Below, piece by piece: positions 1 to 8,094 of a DNA stretch of 64,000 nucleotides. How positions within the stretch are numbered: position 1 is the stretch's first letter; each line of letters starts with the position of its first letter. Both the position numbers and the translations under genes were made by a program. Source of the DNA: PNMQ01 sp964478775 (GTDB lineage: Bacteria; Pseudomonadota; Alphaproteobacteria; Paracaedibacterales; CAIOTO01); the NCBI GenBank assembly GCA_964478775.1, contig CAYZJC010000001.1, forward strand, positions 62,001-126,000, written 5' to 3'. The notes below the pieces were generated by a model. The model was not told where the DNA came from. It saw nothing but the letters and a program-made list of their open reading frames with translations, and searched no databases.

Positions 1-469
1 ACTTTACCCCAGCTCGCATTTCTTAAATGGGAAAGATGATTTGTCAAAACTTCACCCGTTTGACCTTGCTCAACCACTCATCATTATTGATAATGCCGAC
101 AAGGCTAATGAAGAATGGTTATTTCACCTTTTTAATCATGCGCGTTCAACAAAGCGTCATCTGCTGCTTAGTATGCATAGCCCCTATCAACAGTGGTGCC
201 AATTACCTGATCTTCATTCCCGTTTATCTACAATGTTACACACTATATTGTTTCCCCCAGACGATGAGGCTATGCAAAATATCTTACAAAAACAATTTAC
301 AGACATCGGTATTATCGTGACTGACCAACTGATTCAGTACCTTTCCACACATATTGACCGCACCTATAGTGCCATTAATTTTTGGGTTAAGCATCTTAAT
401 CAAAAATCAATTGAACTTAAGAAGCCTGTTTCTGTCAATTTAGCGCGACAATTACTATCTCTTACTTAA
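1..469 (+). CDS. hdaA: HdaA/DnaA-like AAA+ protein, C-terminal part
   Basis: The frame is open from the window edge, so the 5' end is missing, including the Walker A region. What remains reads like the second half of the short DnaA homologue Hda/HdaA, which with the sliding clamp promotes DnaA-ATP hydrolysis. A Walker B-like strand (LIIIDNAD) is followed by a segment resembling the family's sensor-1 region. Next comes a 'LHSRLSTML' stretch like the SR(L/F) box, then a lid with 'DRTYSAINFW' at the sensor-2 position and the usual 'KPVSVNLARQLL' end. No DNA-binding domain IV follows, which argues for Hda rather than DnaA. Family assignment is by motif layout only. Confidence 0.62.
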   Translation, partial: LYPSSHFLNGKDDLSKLHPFDLAQPLIIIDNADKANEEWLFHLFNHARSTKRHLLLSMHSPYQQWCQLPDLHSRLSTMLHTILFPPDDEAMQNILQKQFTDIGIIVTDQLIQYLSTHIDRTYSAINFWVKHLNQKSIELKKPVSVNLARQLLSLT

Positions 470-612
470 AGACAATCCTGCACATTTTCAAATGTAACAA
501 TATGTAATAAACAACCATTTGATGACAACAATTATATAAGATAAAATTAAAATTGTAGGATATTATTGGCGCTTATAGACATATCACGCCCAAAGAACTG
601 GAAATAAATAGA

Positions 613-1584
613 ATGACTTCTCTTTTATCTGCTCAATCAATTAACAAAAATAGTAATGCTTCAGCCGTTATTATGTCAGCTGTAGCAAATATAAATCAAA
701 AACAAGAAAATCAACAAGGCCTCATGATATCGTCTTTATATCAAGCAACGCTCGCATCAAGCTGTATTTTTAAAGGAATTGGGGTTCACTCTGCAGCCCC
801 TGTTACGATGCGCATTTTACCAGCAGCCCCCCACAGTGGCATACGTTTTGTAAGAACAGATATCACTGACACTAACAATATGATACCTGCAACTTACGAT
901 GCTGTTACCAACACACGTATGTCGACCACTATCACCAACAGTGAGAAAATTAGTGTGTCTACTGTTGAACACGTCATGGCAGCCTTAAGCGGTTGCTCAA
1001 TTACAAATGCAATTATTGAAATTGACGGGCCTGAAGTGCCTATTATGGATGGAAGCTCTACCCTTTACACACAAATGTTTTTAAAGGTAGGCACCACCAC
1101 ACAAACCACCCTTCAACCAATTATACGCGTCACACAAACAGTGCGTGTAGAAAATGACACAGGGTTTGTACAATTCACACCCGACACATCTCGTAAGTTT
1201 AGCATTTTTTTTGACTTTGCAGGCCGCTTTAAAGGAACAGATTTTGAAAATGGATGCAGCTTTCATTTAGGCGCAGATAGCTTTCATGATGCGCTTTCAA
1301 ATGCCAGAACTTTTGGCTTGTACGAAGACGGCCTTCACCTACAAGCGATAGGACTTGCAAAAGGGGCATCACTAGAAAACACCGTCGTTCTAAAAGACTT
1401 AAAAGTATTAAACCACCAGGGTCTTCGTTCAAAAGATGAACTCACGCGCCATAAGATGCTTGATGTTATTGGTGACATGGCATTATCCCCTGCTGCTATT
1501 ATTGGGTGCTATGAAGCTTACAATCCAAGTCATGAATTAAATAATTTATTACTGAGAAAACTATTTGCCATGCAGTATGCTTAA
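613..1584 (+). CDS. lpxC: UDP-3-O-acyl-N-acetylglucosamine deacetylase LpxC
   Basis: LpxC is the zinc deacetylase that commits precursors to lipid A synthesis in the cytoplasm. Visible motifs are 'GIGVHS' near residue 56, 'TVEHVMAAL' with Glu119/His120 (zinc and base region), 'GPEVPIMDGS', 'HKMLDVIGD' near residue 280 (zinc His and Asp) and 'SHELNN' near the end with the catalytic His. The protein is 323 residues. The family usually begins about where residue 38 lies here, so the real start may be the ATG at 724. A GGAA-type ribosome site before 613 keeps the longer start possible. The gene means that lipid A is, or recently was, made. Two hairpins follow its stop. Confidence 0.93.
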   Translation: MTSLLSAQSINKNSNASAVIMSAVANINQKQENQQGLMISSLYQATLASSCIFKGIGVHSAAPVTMRILPAAPHSGIRFVRTDITDTNNMIPATYDAVTNTRMSTTITNSEKISVSTVEHVMAALSGCSITNAIIEIDGPEVPIMDGSSTLYTQMFLKVGTTTQTTLQPIIRVTQTVRVENDTGFVQFTPDTSRKFSIFFDFAGRFKGTDFENGCSFHLGADSFHDALSNARTFGLYEDGLHLQAIGLAKGASLENTVVLKDLKVLNHQGLRSKDELTRHKMLDVIGDMALSPAAIIGCYEAYNPSHELNNLLLRKLFAMQYA

Positions 1585-1604
1585 AATGTTTACTTTAACC
1601 TACA

Positions 1605-1639
1605 TGAAAAAAGGGCATGCTTTTTGGCATGCCTTTTTT
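1605..1639. terminator. Bidirectional terminator after lpxC
   Basis: A run of A is followed by the arms GGCATGC and GCATGCC around a six-base loop and then six T. The A run before and T run after let it work in both directions. It lies between the convergent lpxC and lytic transglycosylase genes. Confidence 0.8.
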
Positions 1640-1684
1640 AGCTTTGTTTGTAGATTGTTGCATACCCATTGATTGAGGATACAC

Positions 1685-1720
1685 ACTTTATAATCAACAC
1701 ATTACATTATAAAGTTTTTT
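1685..1720 (+). terminator. AT-only hairpin with T tract
   Basis: Perfect 10-bp arms ACTTTATAAT (1685-1694) and ATTATAAAGT (1706-1715) are followed by T residues on the plus strand. It overlaps the 3' end of the minus-strand lytic transglycosylase gene. The stem has little GC, so it is probably a weak second terminator for lpxC. Confidence 0.4.
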
Positions 1721-2288
1721 GCTTATTCCAAATACGAAATACTTTTTCTTTATAGGCTTCCCTATTAGAAGACGCATTATAATACATGACGGCATCTTCC
1801 CAATTACCATATTTTTTGTGTAAACGCTTTAACAACTGTGCAGCGTAGCGAATATTTTTATGAGGGTCTAGTGCATCTGCAGCACTGGAAAACTTGTGCC
1901 CGTGTGTTTTCATACAAATTTGCATACAGCCTAAGAACATTTGGGAAACACCTTTATTACGTTGCTGCTGCACAAATGTTTGCGCTTGGCCATGATTTTT
2001 AAAGTAATAACTTTTACCACGTGCCCACACAGCCCAAGGTTGCCCCTTAGATTCGACATTGGCTATAGCAGCAAGTAAATGCTTTGGGATATTATATTGC
2101 TGCTCAATTTGTGAAATAATTTCCTTACAATTGCGCACGTGCACTTTTGTGTTTTGCACCTGACTTCGCAGCGCAACAATAGGCATGTTTTCACATTTTG
2201 ACGCAAGCGTATTAGGAACCATTGCTGTCATAGCCAAAACAGCCATTGGCATATAAAAGCAATTAAGCTTTATTGTCTTTAGACACAT
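1707..2288 (-). CDS. Lytic transglycosylase, SLT domain
   Basis: A predicted periplasmic muramidase that cleaves glycan strands. After a hydrophobic N-terminal signal ('FYMPMAVLAMTAM'), the SLT fold shows 'AIANVESKGQPWAV' with the catalytic Glu, then 'GCMQI' and 'YNASSNREAYKEKV' near the C terminus. I chose the ATG at 2288 because it lies one base after the TAA of the upstream nfuA gene, giving translational coupling. An in-frame start further upstream would overlap nfuA. At about 193 residues it is a minimal single-domain enzyme, as in Rickettsiales-type genomes. Four extra cysteines could form disulfides. Confidence 0.85.
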   Translation of the reverse strand: MCLKTIKLNCFYMPMAVLAMTAMVPNTLASKCENMPIVALRSQVQNTKVHVRNCKEIISQIEQQYNIPKHLLAAIANVESKGQPWAVWARGKSYYFKNHGQAQTFVQQQRNKGVSQMFLGCMQICMKTHGHKFSSAADALDPHKNIRYAAQLLKRLHKKYGNWEDAVMYYNASSNREAYKEKVFRIWNKQKTL

Positions 2289-2289
2289 C

Positions 2290-2868
2290 TTAAGCATGGA
2301 CTTGACGTACTTCTTCAACTTCAGGCACATAAAACTTTAACATGTTTTCAATGCCTGACTTTAACGTCATTGTAGAACTTGGACAACCCGCACAAGCCCC
2401 CTTCATTTCTAAATACACAACACCGTCTTCAAAGGAATGAAATAAGATATCACCGCCATCATTTGCAACAGCGGGCCTAACGCGTGTATCAATAATCTCT
2501 CGAATTTGTGAAATAACAGCATTTTCAATTGTGCCTTCAGCTGCGCCATCACCCAAGTCTTGCGCTTTTTGTGTGATTGGCATGTCAATAACAGGTAATT
2601 TATTAACAAACTGTTCCATGACAGCACCCAAAATATGAGGCTTTAACACATACCAGTCAAAACTTTCAACTTTAGTGACTGTTATAAAGTCTCTGCCTAA
2701 AAAAACAGCATCAACACCTTGGATATCAAGGAGCCTTCTTGCAAAGGAAGATTCACTGCAGGTTTCCTTCTTTGAAAAAGATACAGGGTCTTCATTCCCC
2801 ATCACCATTTGTCCGGGAAGAAACATCAAACTTAAGGGATTAGGCGTTTCTTGAACTTGAATAAACAT
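2290..2868 (-). CDS. nfuA: NfuA-type Fe-S scaffold protein
   Basis: A carrier of [4Fe-4S] clusters to target enzymes. Residues 1-90 match the Nfu N-terminal domain ('MFIQVQETPNPLSLMFLPG', 'LLDIQGVDAVFLGRDFITVTK'). Residues 110-190 match the NifU C-terminal domain, with 'RPAVANDGGDI' and the cluster-binding 'CAGCPSS'. The length of 192 is typical for alphaproteobacteria. It is the first gene of a two-gene minus-strand unit with the lytic transglycosylase, one base apart. Confidence 0.93.
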   Translation of the reverse strand: MFIQVQETPNPLSLMFLPGQMVMGNEDPVSFSKKETCSESSFARRLLDIQGVDAVFLGRDFITVTKVESFDWYVLKPHILGAVMEQFVNKLPVIDMPITQKAQDLGDGAAEGTIENAVISQIREIIDTRVRPAVANDGGDILFHSFEDGVVYLEMKGACAGCPSSTMTLKSGIENMLKFYVPEVEEVRQVHA

Positions 2869-3083
2869 AAGAAATATACTTTACTAATTGAAAATGTTAA
2901 TACAATTTGAACAAATCACATATTAAAGACTTTAAACCATTTTGTCAAGTGTACCACTAGAGCAACACCTTAAAAGCGCATCCCCCCTAACATAGCGATG
3001 ATTATGCACACGATTAGTTAAAAAAAGATGAAAATTATAAAAAAAAGCAAAACGCACCATGTGGACGAATGTACCGACATATG

Positions 3084-3110
3084 GTAGCCTATTAAAGCCA
3101 TAAAGGCTAC
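3084..3110 (+). promoter_or_regulatory. Hairpin in the leader of the MscS-like gene
   Basis: Arms GTAGCCT (3084-3090) and AGGCTAC (3104-3110) enclose a 13-base loop, 35 bases before the start codon of the channel gene. No T tract follows, so it is not a simple terminator. It may be a leader structure; its function is unknown. Confidence 0.25.
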
Positions 3111-3144
3111 ATTCTATAAAATTACAGAAATTAAGGTCATTTAC

Positions 3145-4293
3145 ATGAAGTTATTTTTATTCCTGCTCTGTTTTACAACGCTTGGCTTTGCAAACACTAC
3201 TGCAAAGCCAACCACTACGACACCACCACCGGCAACCAAAACAGCAGCTAAGCCTGCTGAAAGTGCTGACAAAAAAGAAGAGGAAAAAGCCCACTCCCCT
3301 GCCATTCCTTCCATTGAAAGCCAGCTTTCTTCTATTAGCCAGGCCCAAATGGATTATGTGACAAAGTTTAATAAGTTACTTGACTTTGTAGACAAGCGCG
3401 AAAAAAGAGAGCAAGCCTACAACTCATTAAAAACAACTATTAAAAAAGATGTTTTAAATATTGACACACTTGAATCGTTATTTTATTTAAGCCTAAAGCT
3501 TTTGATTGTTTATATCCTTCACTACATCTTAAGAGTCAGCATTAAAAGAATGATTAAGTTCCACATGGAGAGCTTACTCTTAAAACGTCAAAAAAGCACC
3601 TCGCAACATAAATATAAAATTCACAAAGCAATTATTACCAACACAATCGCACCTCTCATTACTAAAATAGCTGTCTGGTTACTTCGCCTTATCACAGTTA
3701 TCATCGTGTTAGATATTTTAAAAATCAATGTCTTCCCCTTACTATTCGGGTTTTCATTAATGTGTATCGCTATTGCTGTTGCCTCTAAAAATATGCTGCA
3801 AGATTTAATCCATGGTATTTTTATTATTATGAGGGGCATCGTTGCCGTGGGTGAAGTGGTTAAAATTGGCGACACGAAAGGAACCGTTGAGGAACTTAAT
3901 CTAAGGTCACTGATTCTTCGCGTTGCAACTGGCGAAATCGAAGTTGTTCCCTTTTCTAGCATTACCAGAATCATTAACTATTCAAGAGAGATGCGCATTT
4001 TTAAGTCTGAAATCATCGTTGATTTTCATCAAGACATTCAAGTTGTTGAGCAATGCTATAAAGACGCCTTAATTGAGCTTAAAAACCTGGCTTTGTTTGA
4101 TAAACGCATTGAAAATGAATGTAGTTTTCTCGGCATTTCAGAATTTAGAGAAGTTGGTTGCAAAGTCGTCGCAATCATTAGGTATGCACCTGACCCAACC
4201 GACAATATTGGTATTAAATATAATGAATTAGTTCATAAACACTTGCGTTTGAACCACGTTGAATTTCCTAAACTTGGGTATGCTCTCGCTTAG
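3145..4293 (+). CDS. MscS-family mechanosensitive channel
   Basis: An inner-membrane small-conductance mechanosensitive channel that releases solutes on osmotic downshock. A signal peptide (residues 1-16) is followed by a Pro/Thr/Lys-rich linker (about 20-55) and a coiled region. Hydrophobic helices lie at about residues 115-135, 165-200 and 205-235. The pore-helix/beta-domain junction shows 'GIFIIMRGIVAVGEVVKIG' and the usual 'GTVEELNLRSLILR' and 'VVPFSSI' beta segments. The 382 residues include a C-terminal alpha/beta domain. The periplasmic Pro/Lys linker is an unusual extra. It is a single gene, with flgB starting 112 bases downstream. Confidence 0.85.
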   Translation: MKLFLFLLCFTTLGFANTTAKPTTTTPPPATKTAAKPAESADKKEEEKAHSPAIPSIESQLSSISQAQMDYVTKFNKLLDFVDKREKREQAYNSLKTTIKKDVLNIDTLESLFYLSLKLLIVYILHYILRVSIKRMIKFHMESLLLKRQKSTSQHKYKIHKAIITNTIAPLITKIAVWLLRLITVIIVLDILKINVFPLLFGFSLMCIAIAVASKNMLQDLIHGIFIIMRGIVAVGEVVKIGDTKGTVEELNLRSLILRVATGEIEVVPFSSITRIINYSREMRIFKSEIIVDFHQDIQVVEQCYKDALIELKNLALFDKRIENECSFLGISEFREVGCKVVAIIRYAPDPTDNIGIKYNELVHKHLRLNHVEFPKLGYALA

Positions 4294-4405
4294 CACAACC
4301 AATGCTGTTACAATTTTAGCATCTGTTAGGCTTTCGTTAACCTTTGCAGCTATATAATTAATATAAAGAGAATATTTATTAATTATTTTGCAAAAGGTCA
4401 AGACG

Positions 4406-4756
4406 ATGACTGATCGATTAACTGCACTCATCAACCAAAAACTAAAGTACTTTAGCAAAATTGCGCAAGTCACAACTGAAAACATTGCACAAGCTGAACT
4501 AAAAGGCGCAAAAAAAAGGGAACTTATCCCCTTTTCGACAATCTATAAGCAAGCCACATATGAAAAAGACACTTTGGGCAGAAGATATAACGATATTAAA
4601 AAAGTTCAGATTAAAGATTCACACATTCATACCACAAAAGAAGAAATTTCACCTGAAATGGAGTCTATGAAGATGGGTCGTATCACGCGTGAACACGACA
4701 ACCTTGTAAAAATCTTAAAGTCATTTTCTGCAATGCATGAATCTGTCTTGAAATAG
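4406..4756 (+). CDS. flgB: Flagellar rod protein FlgB
   Basis: A proximal rod subunit of the flagellar basal body. The N-terminal helix 'LTALINQKLKYFSKIAQVTTENIAQAE' carries the rod signature in a weakened form (asparagine retained, 'ENIAQAE' in place of 'NIANADT'). The C-terminal helix 'ITREHDNLVKILKSFSAMHESVLK' matches the axial-protein pattern. I used the ATG at 4406, since a TTG 18 bases earlier has no ribosome site. It is first in a flgB-flgC-fliE run. A TATAAT-like box lies in the AT-rich leader. The assignment is supported by the next two genes. Confidence 0.8.
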   Translation: MTDRLTALINQKLKYFSKIAQVTTENIAQAELKGAKKRELIPFSTIYKQATYEKDTLGRRYNDIKKVQIKDSHIHTTKEEISPEMESMKMGRITREHDNLVKILKSFSAMHESVLK

Positions 4757-4788
4757 CTTATATCCCTCTTGCATATTGAGTATATACC

Positions 4789-5211
4789 ATGAGCCAAGTT
4801 CAACTATCACCTTTAACTAAATCCATGTTTGTGGCAACTTCAGCCATTATTGCCCAAAACAAACGCGTTTTATTAATTTCTCAAAACATTGCAAACGCCA
4901 ACGTAAAAGCTGCACCCGGTGAAGAAGTTTACAGACGTCAGCTCGCCAGTTTTGAAGTCGCCTTTGACCCCAATGTTAAAGCCAATTTAGTTCGTATGAA
5001 AAAAATTATACGTACCAAGGCTGACCCCATTTTAACGTATGAGCCAGGACACCCCTCTGCCCATGCCGATGGATTTACAAGACAACCCAACATTCATCAA
5101 CTCGTCGAAATGGCAGATATGAGAGAAGCAGGACGCAGCCATGAAGCTGCCCTTCGCGCATTTGAGCGCGTCCTTGGCATGTTTGAAACACTTTCAAGCC
5201 TGCTTCGCTAA
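4789..5211 (+). CDS. flgC: Flagellar rod protein FlgC
   Basis: A proximal rod subunit exported by the flagellar type III apparatus. The N-terminal motif 'ISQNIANANVKAAPGEEVYRR' is the clear FlgC signature. The C-terminal helix 'AALRAFERVLGMFETLSSLLR' is the axial D0 partner. The length of 140 is normal. It lies 32 bases after flgB and 25 bases before fliE, so the three genes are probably co-transcribed. Confidence 0.93.
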   Translation: MSQVQLSPLTKSMFVATSAIIAQNKRVLLISQNIANANVKAAPGEEVYRRQLASFEVAFDPNVKANLVRMKKIIRTKADPILTYEPGHPSAHADGFTRQPNIHQLVEMADMREAGRSHEAALRAFERVLGMFETLSSLLR

Positions 5212-5236
5212 CACACAAACGTAAAGGTTACTCACA

Positions 5237-5545
5237 ATGGTATCAAGCATTAATCTTCCTTATGTTGCAAACCCTAAAGCTGCGGGGAAAATTTTAAATG
5301 AAGTTGACTCTACCCAAGACAAACCTTCCTCTAACTTTGCTAGTTTTTTAAAAGCTGACATAAAGGATAAGTACCAAAGCTGGAAACAAGTTGAACAAAG
5401 TGTATACAATGTTGCTATTGGAACGGAAGATAGCGAAACCGTTATCCCCGTTGTGGCAAAAACATTGCGTGAGGTTCAAACGGTATCCTCTTTAGTGAAA
5501 GAAACGACATCCGCATTGGTCAAAGTGTTAGACCAACAAGCGTAG
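5237..5545 (+). CDS. fliE: Flagellar basal-body protein FliE
   Basis: FliE links the MS ring to the rod. The 102-residue protein has the family's variable N terminus, 'FASFLKADI', and the conserved C-terminal pattern 'VIPVVAKTLREVQTVSSLVKE' in which the rod-binding helix lies. The flgB-flgC-fliE order is common in alphaproteobacteria. No other flagellar genes are in the window. A structured repeat (5581-5682) begins 36 bases after the stop. Confidence 0.88.
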   Translation: MVSSINLPYVANPKAAGKILNEVDSTQDKPSSNFASFLKADIKDKYQSWKQVEQSVYNVAIGTEDSETVIPVVAKTLREVQTVSSLVKETTSALVKVLDQQA

Positions 5546-5553
5546 CAAAGTTT

Positions 5554-5579
5554 CAAATCAAAGTGGCAAGCTATGAATA
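5554..5579 (+). repeat. Truncated 3' copy of the intergenic element
   Basis: CAAATCAAAGTGGCAAGCTAT here is repeated with one change at 5661-5681, the 3' arm and tail of the adjacent full element. It looks like the surviving 3' end of a second, tandem copy. Confidence 0.55.
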
Positions 5580-5580
5580 G

Positions 5581-5682
5581 CGCAAGGCAATTTGATTTGG
5601 TTACAGGAACGAGGTGCGAAGTGTAGGTATGACTACATGAGCAACGATGTGACGTATAAACAAATCAAAGTGACAAGCTATA
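5581..5682 (+). repeat. Structured intergenic element, copy 1
   Basis: A closing stem pairs CAATTTGATTTG (5588-5599) with CAAATCAAAGTG (5661-5672). Between the arms lies a block containing GAGGTGCGAAGTGTAGGTAT and CTACATGAG with a small TGTAG/CTACA hairpin, followed by a TGACG motif. The 3' tail GACAAGCTATA overlaps the end of the cyclase gene. A second copy with the same order of blocks lies at 32760-32868. It could be a non-coding RNA element or a REP/MITE-like repeat. Confidence 0.6.
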
Positions 5683-6358
5683 CCAAGCCTACTAGCCTGA
5701 GGGGGGCCTCAGTACCATCTTTCACTTTAAGTGGTAGCGCCATCATATAAGCACCTATCGCTGGCATTTCTTTTAAATTTGCAGCATTTTCAATTAAAAA
5801 CTTACCAGCCCCTAAAAAAAGGCGATGAACAGGAAAACCATCTTCAGGTCTATCTGGCGATATGGTATCTATCCCCAACGCCATAACCCCTTTGTCATGT
5901 AACAGCTGCGCCGCATCAGCTAAAATAGATGGAAAAATATGCTTATTGATATAATGTATAGGGTCATTCCAATACTGCGACCAACCTGTATAAACTAAGA
6001 CACCCACTCCCGCCGCTATTTGACCATGTTGTTTTTCAAACATTTCAATATCTTCAACTAATAGGCTATAACGTTCATGCATTTTTTGCGATACATCAAT
6101 CACCACGCAAGGCATGCATAACTCATTAACATCAAATGAATGCACGCATTTCCCCCCTGCAACACCGTGACTTGGGGCATCCATGTGCGTGCCCACACCT
6201 GCATGCATGCGTATCTTCATAACACGAAACTTGTCTTCACCTTTGCAAGCATCATAGTCTAGCTGCACTTCATGGTGAAAGCCGCATCCCCCACTCCATG
6301 AGGGAATATCCGCATGAAGGGTGTGTGTGAGATCAATTAAGCGATAGGGGAATGCCAT
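5678..6358 (-). CDS. Cyclase family protein (kynurenine formamidase-like)
   Basis: A member of the metal-dependent cyclase/KynB hydrolase family. The metal-binding signature appears as 'HAGVGTHMDAPSHG' near residue 52, followed by 'GIDTISPDRPEDGFPVHRLFLGAGKFLIENAANL', here read in parts, which is the usual second half. The length of 226 is typical. Its start overlaps the methyltransferase stop by 22 bases. The aromatic amino acid permease in the same run makes a role in tryptophan/kynurenine breakdown thinkable. However, no tryptophan dioxygenase or kynureninase is visible, so the substrate is open. Confidence 0.8.
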   Translation of the reverse strand: MAFPYRLIDLTHTLHADIPSWSGGCGFHHEVQLDYDACKGEDKFRVMKIRMHAGVGTHMDAPSHGVAGGKCVHSFDVNELCMPCVVIDVSQKMHERYSLLVEDIEMFEKQHGQIAAGVGVLVYTGWSQYWNDPIHYINKHIFPSILADAAQLLHDKGVMALGIDTISPDRPEDGFPVHRLFLGAGKFLIENAANLKEMPAIGAYMMALPLKVKDGTEAPLRLVGLV

Positions 6359-6972
6359 TTAACGTGTCCTTTGTCTTTTCGTGCCAACCACACAGTCGCA
6401 TCACCACAACTTGGGTCAGATTGCTTGTAATCAATGATAATAAACCCATTTTTCTGCAACAACAAAAGATAATCTTCATATGAAAAGGAGGCATGGTACA
6501 ATTGCTTGCCCCCATTATCGCTCCAGGCTTCACCTGATGAAGGGCCAGTTGTGAACAAAAATGAACCGCCGTCGTTTAAATGTGCTGCAACAATTGGCAA
6601 AGTCTTTTTCTGTTCTTCATGGGTTAAATGAAAAATGCTATGCCATGCAATAATACCGTCAAATTTATTTTTTAAACATAAAAACCTGAAATCATTTAAA
6701 AGGAATTGAACTGTTGGGAATCTTTTTTGCGCAATGCAAATTAATTTTTCACACCCATCAACCCCCGTAACTCTACACTTATTTTTCAATAGATAAGAAA
6801 TTATAGGTTCACCCATACCACACCCTAAATCTAAAATGTGAGGTTTTTCAGGTAGCAGCAATAAAAACTTATCTAGCCAACTTTTCTCAAACAAATCTCA
6901 AGATCTATACGCATCAAACCATTCAGCGATTTCATTATAAACCTGGCAGACTTGTATTTTTGTTCTACTCAC
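6337..6972 (-). pseudogene. SAM methyltransferase interrupted by in-frame TGA
   Basis: A class I SAM-dependent methyltransferase: 'ILDLGCGMGEPI' (SAM-binding loop), 'VTGVDGCEKLI', 'FDGIIAWHSIFHL', 'FTTGPSSGEAW' and 'LYHASFSYEDY'. A frame opening at a GTG at 6970-6972 encodes an N terminus 'YNEIAEWFDAYRS' that fits the family directly before 'DLFEKSWLDKF'. A TGA at 6898-6900 splits the two parts. Downstream of the TGA a TTG at 6892-6894 could restart translation and would still include the SAM fold. The alternatives are a decaying gene, a restart product or a base error. Confidence 0.7.
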
Positions 6973-6980
6973 AACAGGTA

Positions 6981-7472
6981 TTACTTCAATGCGATATAGA
7001 TATCAAGCACTGCATTGTTAGGGTCAACACTTCTCTCATCGTATACTTCAAAGTCTGCCGTATATGGTCTGGTGCCACCAAGTTCAGCATCAGTCATTTG
7101 CCATATGTGTTGCCACATGTTAATGCAAACATAAGGCATCTGGCCAGGTTCGCTTGTAAACTTAGCGTAGCTTTGAGCAGGTATTGTAAGAGTTGCAAAT
7201 TCATTTTGATCAACATTATCAAATGTGCTCACCTCTTCACCAATGAAATAGGTATAGGCTCCGTTTAAATCGCTCTCATAGTTTGTGTAGACACAAAAAG
7301 TTTTTCCAGCACTTTTCCTATCTGGAATATTATTCATCAAGCCTTGGTGGAAAAAGCGTTGTACGGTCTGACCAATGATAGCCGTTTGAGGGTTCATTTC
7401 AGCAGCCGTAGATGTACGCCCTTCAATGCCCACTAATTTTATTTCATCTAAATTTGTATTTTCTCTTTTCAT
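6981..7472 (-). CDS. GyrI-like / AraC effector-binding domain protein
   Basis: A stand-alone effector-binding domain of the type found in AraC/MerR regulators and in SbmC/GyrI. The opening 'IKLVGIEGRTS', central 'CVYTNYESDLNGAYTYFIGEEV', and late 'IPAQSYAKFTS' and 'ADFEVYDER' with the acidic ligand-pocket pattern support this. The length of 163 is the usual single-domain size. An AGGAAA ribosome site overlaps the end of pgpA, 12 bases upstream, so it is translated from the same transcript. The ligand is unknown; possibilities are small-molecule sensing or protection of gyrase. Confidence 0.78.
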   Translation of the reverse strand: MKRENTNLDEIKLVGIEGRTSTAAEMNPQTAIIGQTVQRFFHQGLMNNIPDRKSAGKTFCVYTNYESDLNGAYTYFIGEEVSTFDNVDQNEFATLTIPAQSYAKFTSEPGQMPYVCINMWQHIWQMTDAELGGTRPYTADFEVYDERSVDPNNAVLDIYIALK

Positions 7473-7484
7473 TAATTTTCTTTC

Positions 7485-8075
7485 CTATGCAGCAATTAAA
7501 AATATAACAACCAATGCAGTAATGATACCTGCAACTAAATCGTCAGCCATGACCCCCAAGGGGGCCAGTTTTGTATTTTCACCCATTGACTTTTCTAAGG
7601 TGCGAATAGGCCAGGGCTTTTGAATATCCAGCACGCGAAAAATCAACAGCGCAGATATCAGCAAAAGCGGTGTTAAGGGCTTAAACATTGCAACAATGGC
7701 AACAGCTAAACAATAACCGGCTACTTCATCCACAACGATCCACGAAGGGTCAAAATGTGACTTTTCTTTCCCTACACTATCACAAGCTTGTTTGGGCAGC
7801 AACGCGCTCACCTGTTCTTTATGGTCAAAAATCACCTGGCATGCCCAAGTGCCAACCATTGTCACCAACACCGAAAGAACCGTCAAAATAACAGACACCT
7901 TTCCCAACGAACAACTTTGTGATGTGAACCAAATAATGGCATAAACCATTATAAAGGCGGCAATACTTCCCCAAGTTCCAGGCATGTAGGGCAGAAAGCC
8001 TGTCCCACCCCATGATGCTATATATTTCACTATTGTAAGCGTTGACTTGTTTGTTGTATCAGCTGTCTTATTCAT
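7485..8075 (-). CDS. pgpA: Phosphatidylglycerophosphatase A
   Basis: Dephosphorylates phosphatidylglycerol-phosphate to phosphatidylglycerol in the inner membrane. The family motifs are all present: 'GGTGFLPYMPGTWGS' near residue 24, 'DPSWIVVDEVAGY' near 108 with the catalytic acidic residues, 'FRVLDIQKPWPI', and 'GVMADDLVAGI'. Four hydrophobic segments fit the known topology. The length of 196 is slightly long because of an insert around 'KQACDSVGKEKSHF'. It lies 19 bases downstream of the permease gene and 12 bases upstream of the GyrI-like gene. Confidence 0.94.
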   Translation of the reverse strand: MNKTADTTNKSTLTIVKYIASWGGTGFLPYMPGTWGSIAAFIMVYAIIWFTSQSCSLGKVSVILTVLSVLVTMVGTWACQVIFDHKEQVSALLPKQACDSVGKEKSHFDPSWIVVDEVAGYCLAVAIVAMFKPLTPLLLISALLIFRVLDIQKPWPIRTLEKSMGENTKLAPLGVMADDLVAGIITALVVIFLIAA

Positions 8076-8094
8076 TATTATTCTCCCTCATTAT

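Noticed and set aside
27..320. Plus-strand frame overlapping the hdaA-like gene
   Set aside because: It is a shadow in another frame; the hdaA-like frame carries the AAA+ motifs and is open from the edge.
5581..5682. Insertion sequence
   Set aside because: About 100 bases, no transposase, no terminal inverted repeats other than the closing stem, and no target duplication that could be fixed.
6898..6900. TGA read as tryptophan (recoding)
   Set aside because: TGG encodes Trp throughout the window, the ntrX-like fragment ends naturally in TGA, and the family has a non-Trp residue at this place. A nonsense change or error is simpler.
6960..7268. Plus-strand frame opposite the GyrI-like gene
   Set aside because: The minus-strand frame has a clear domain; this one has no start signal or family features.
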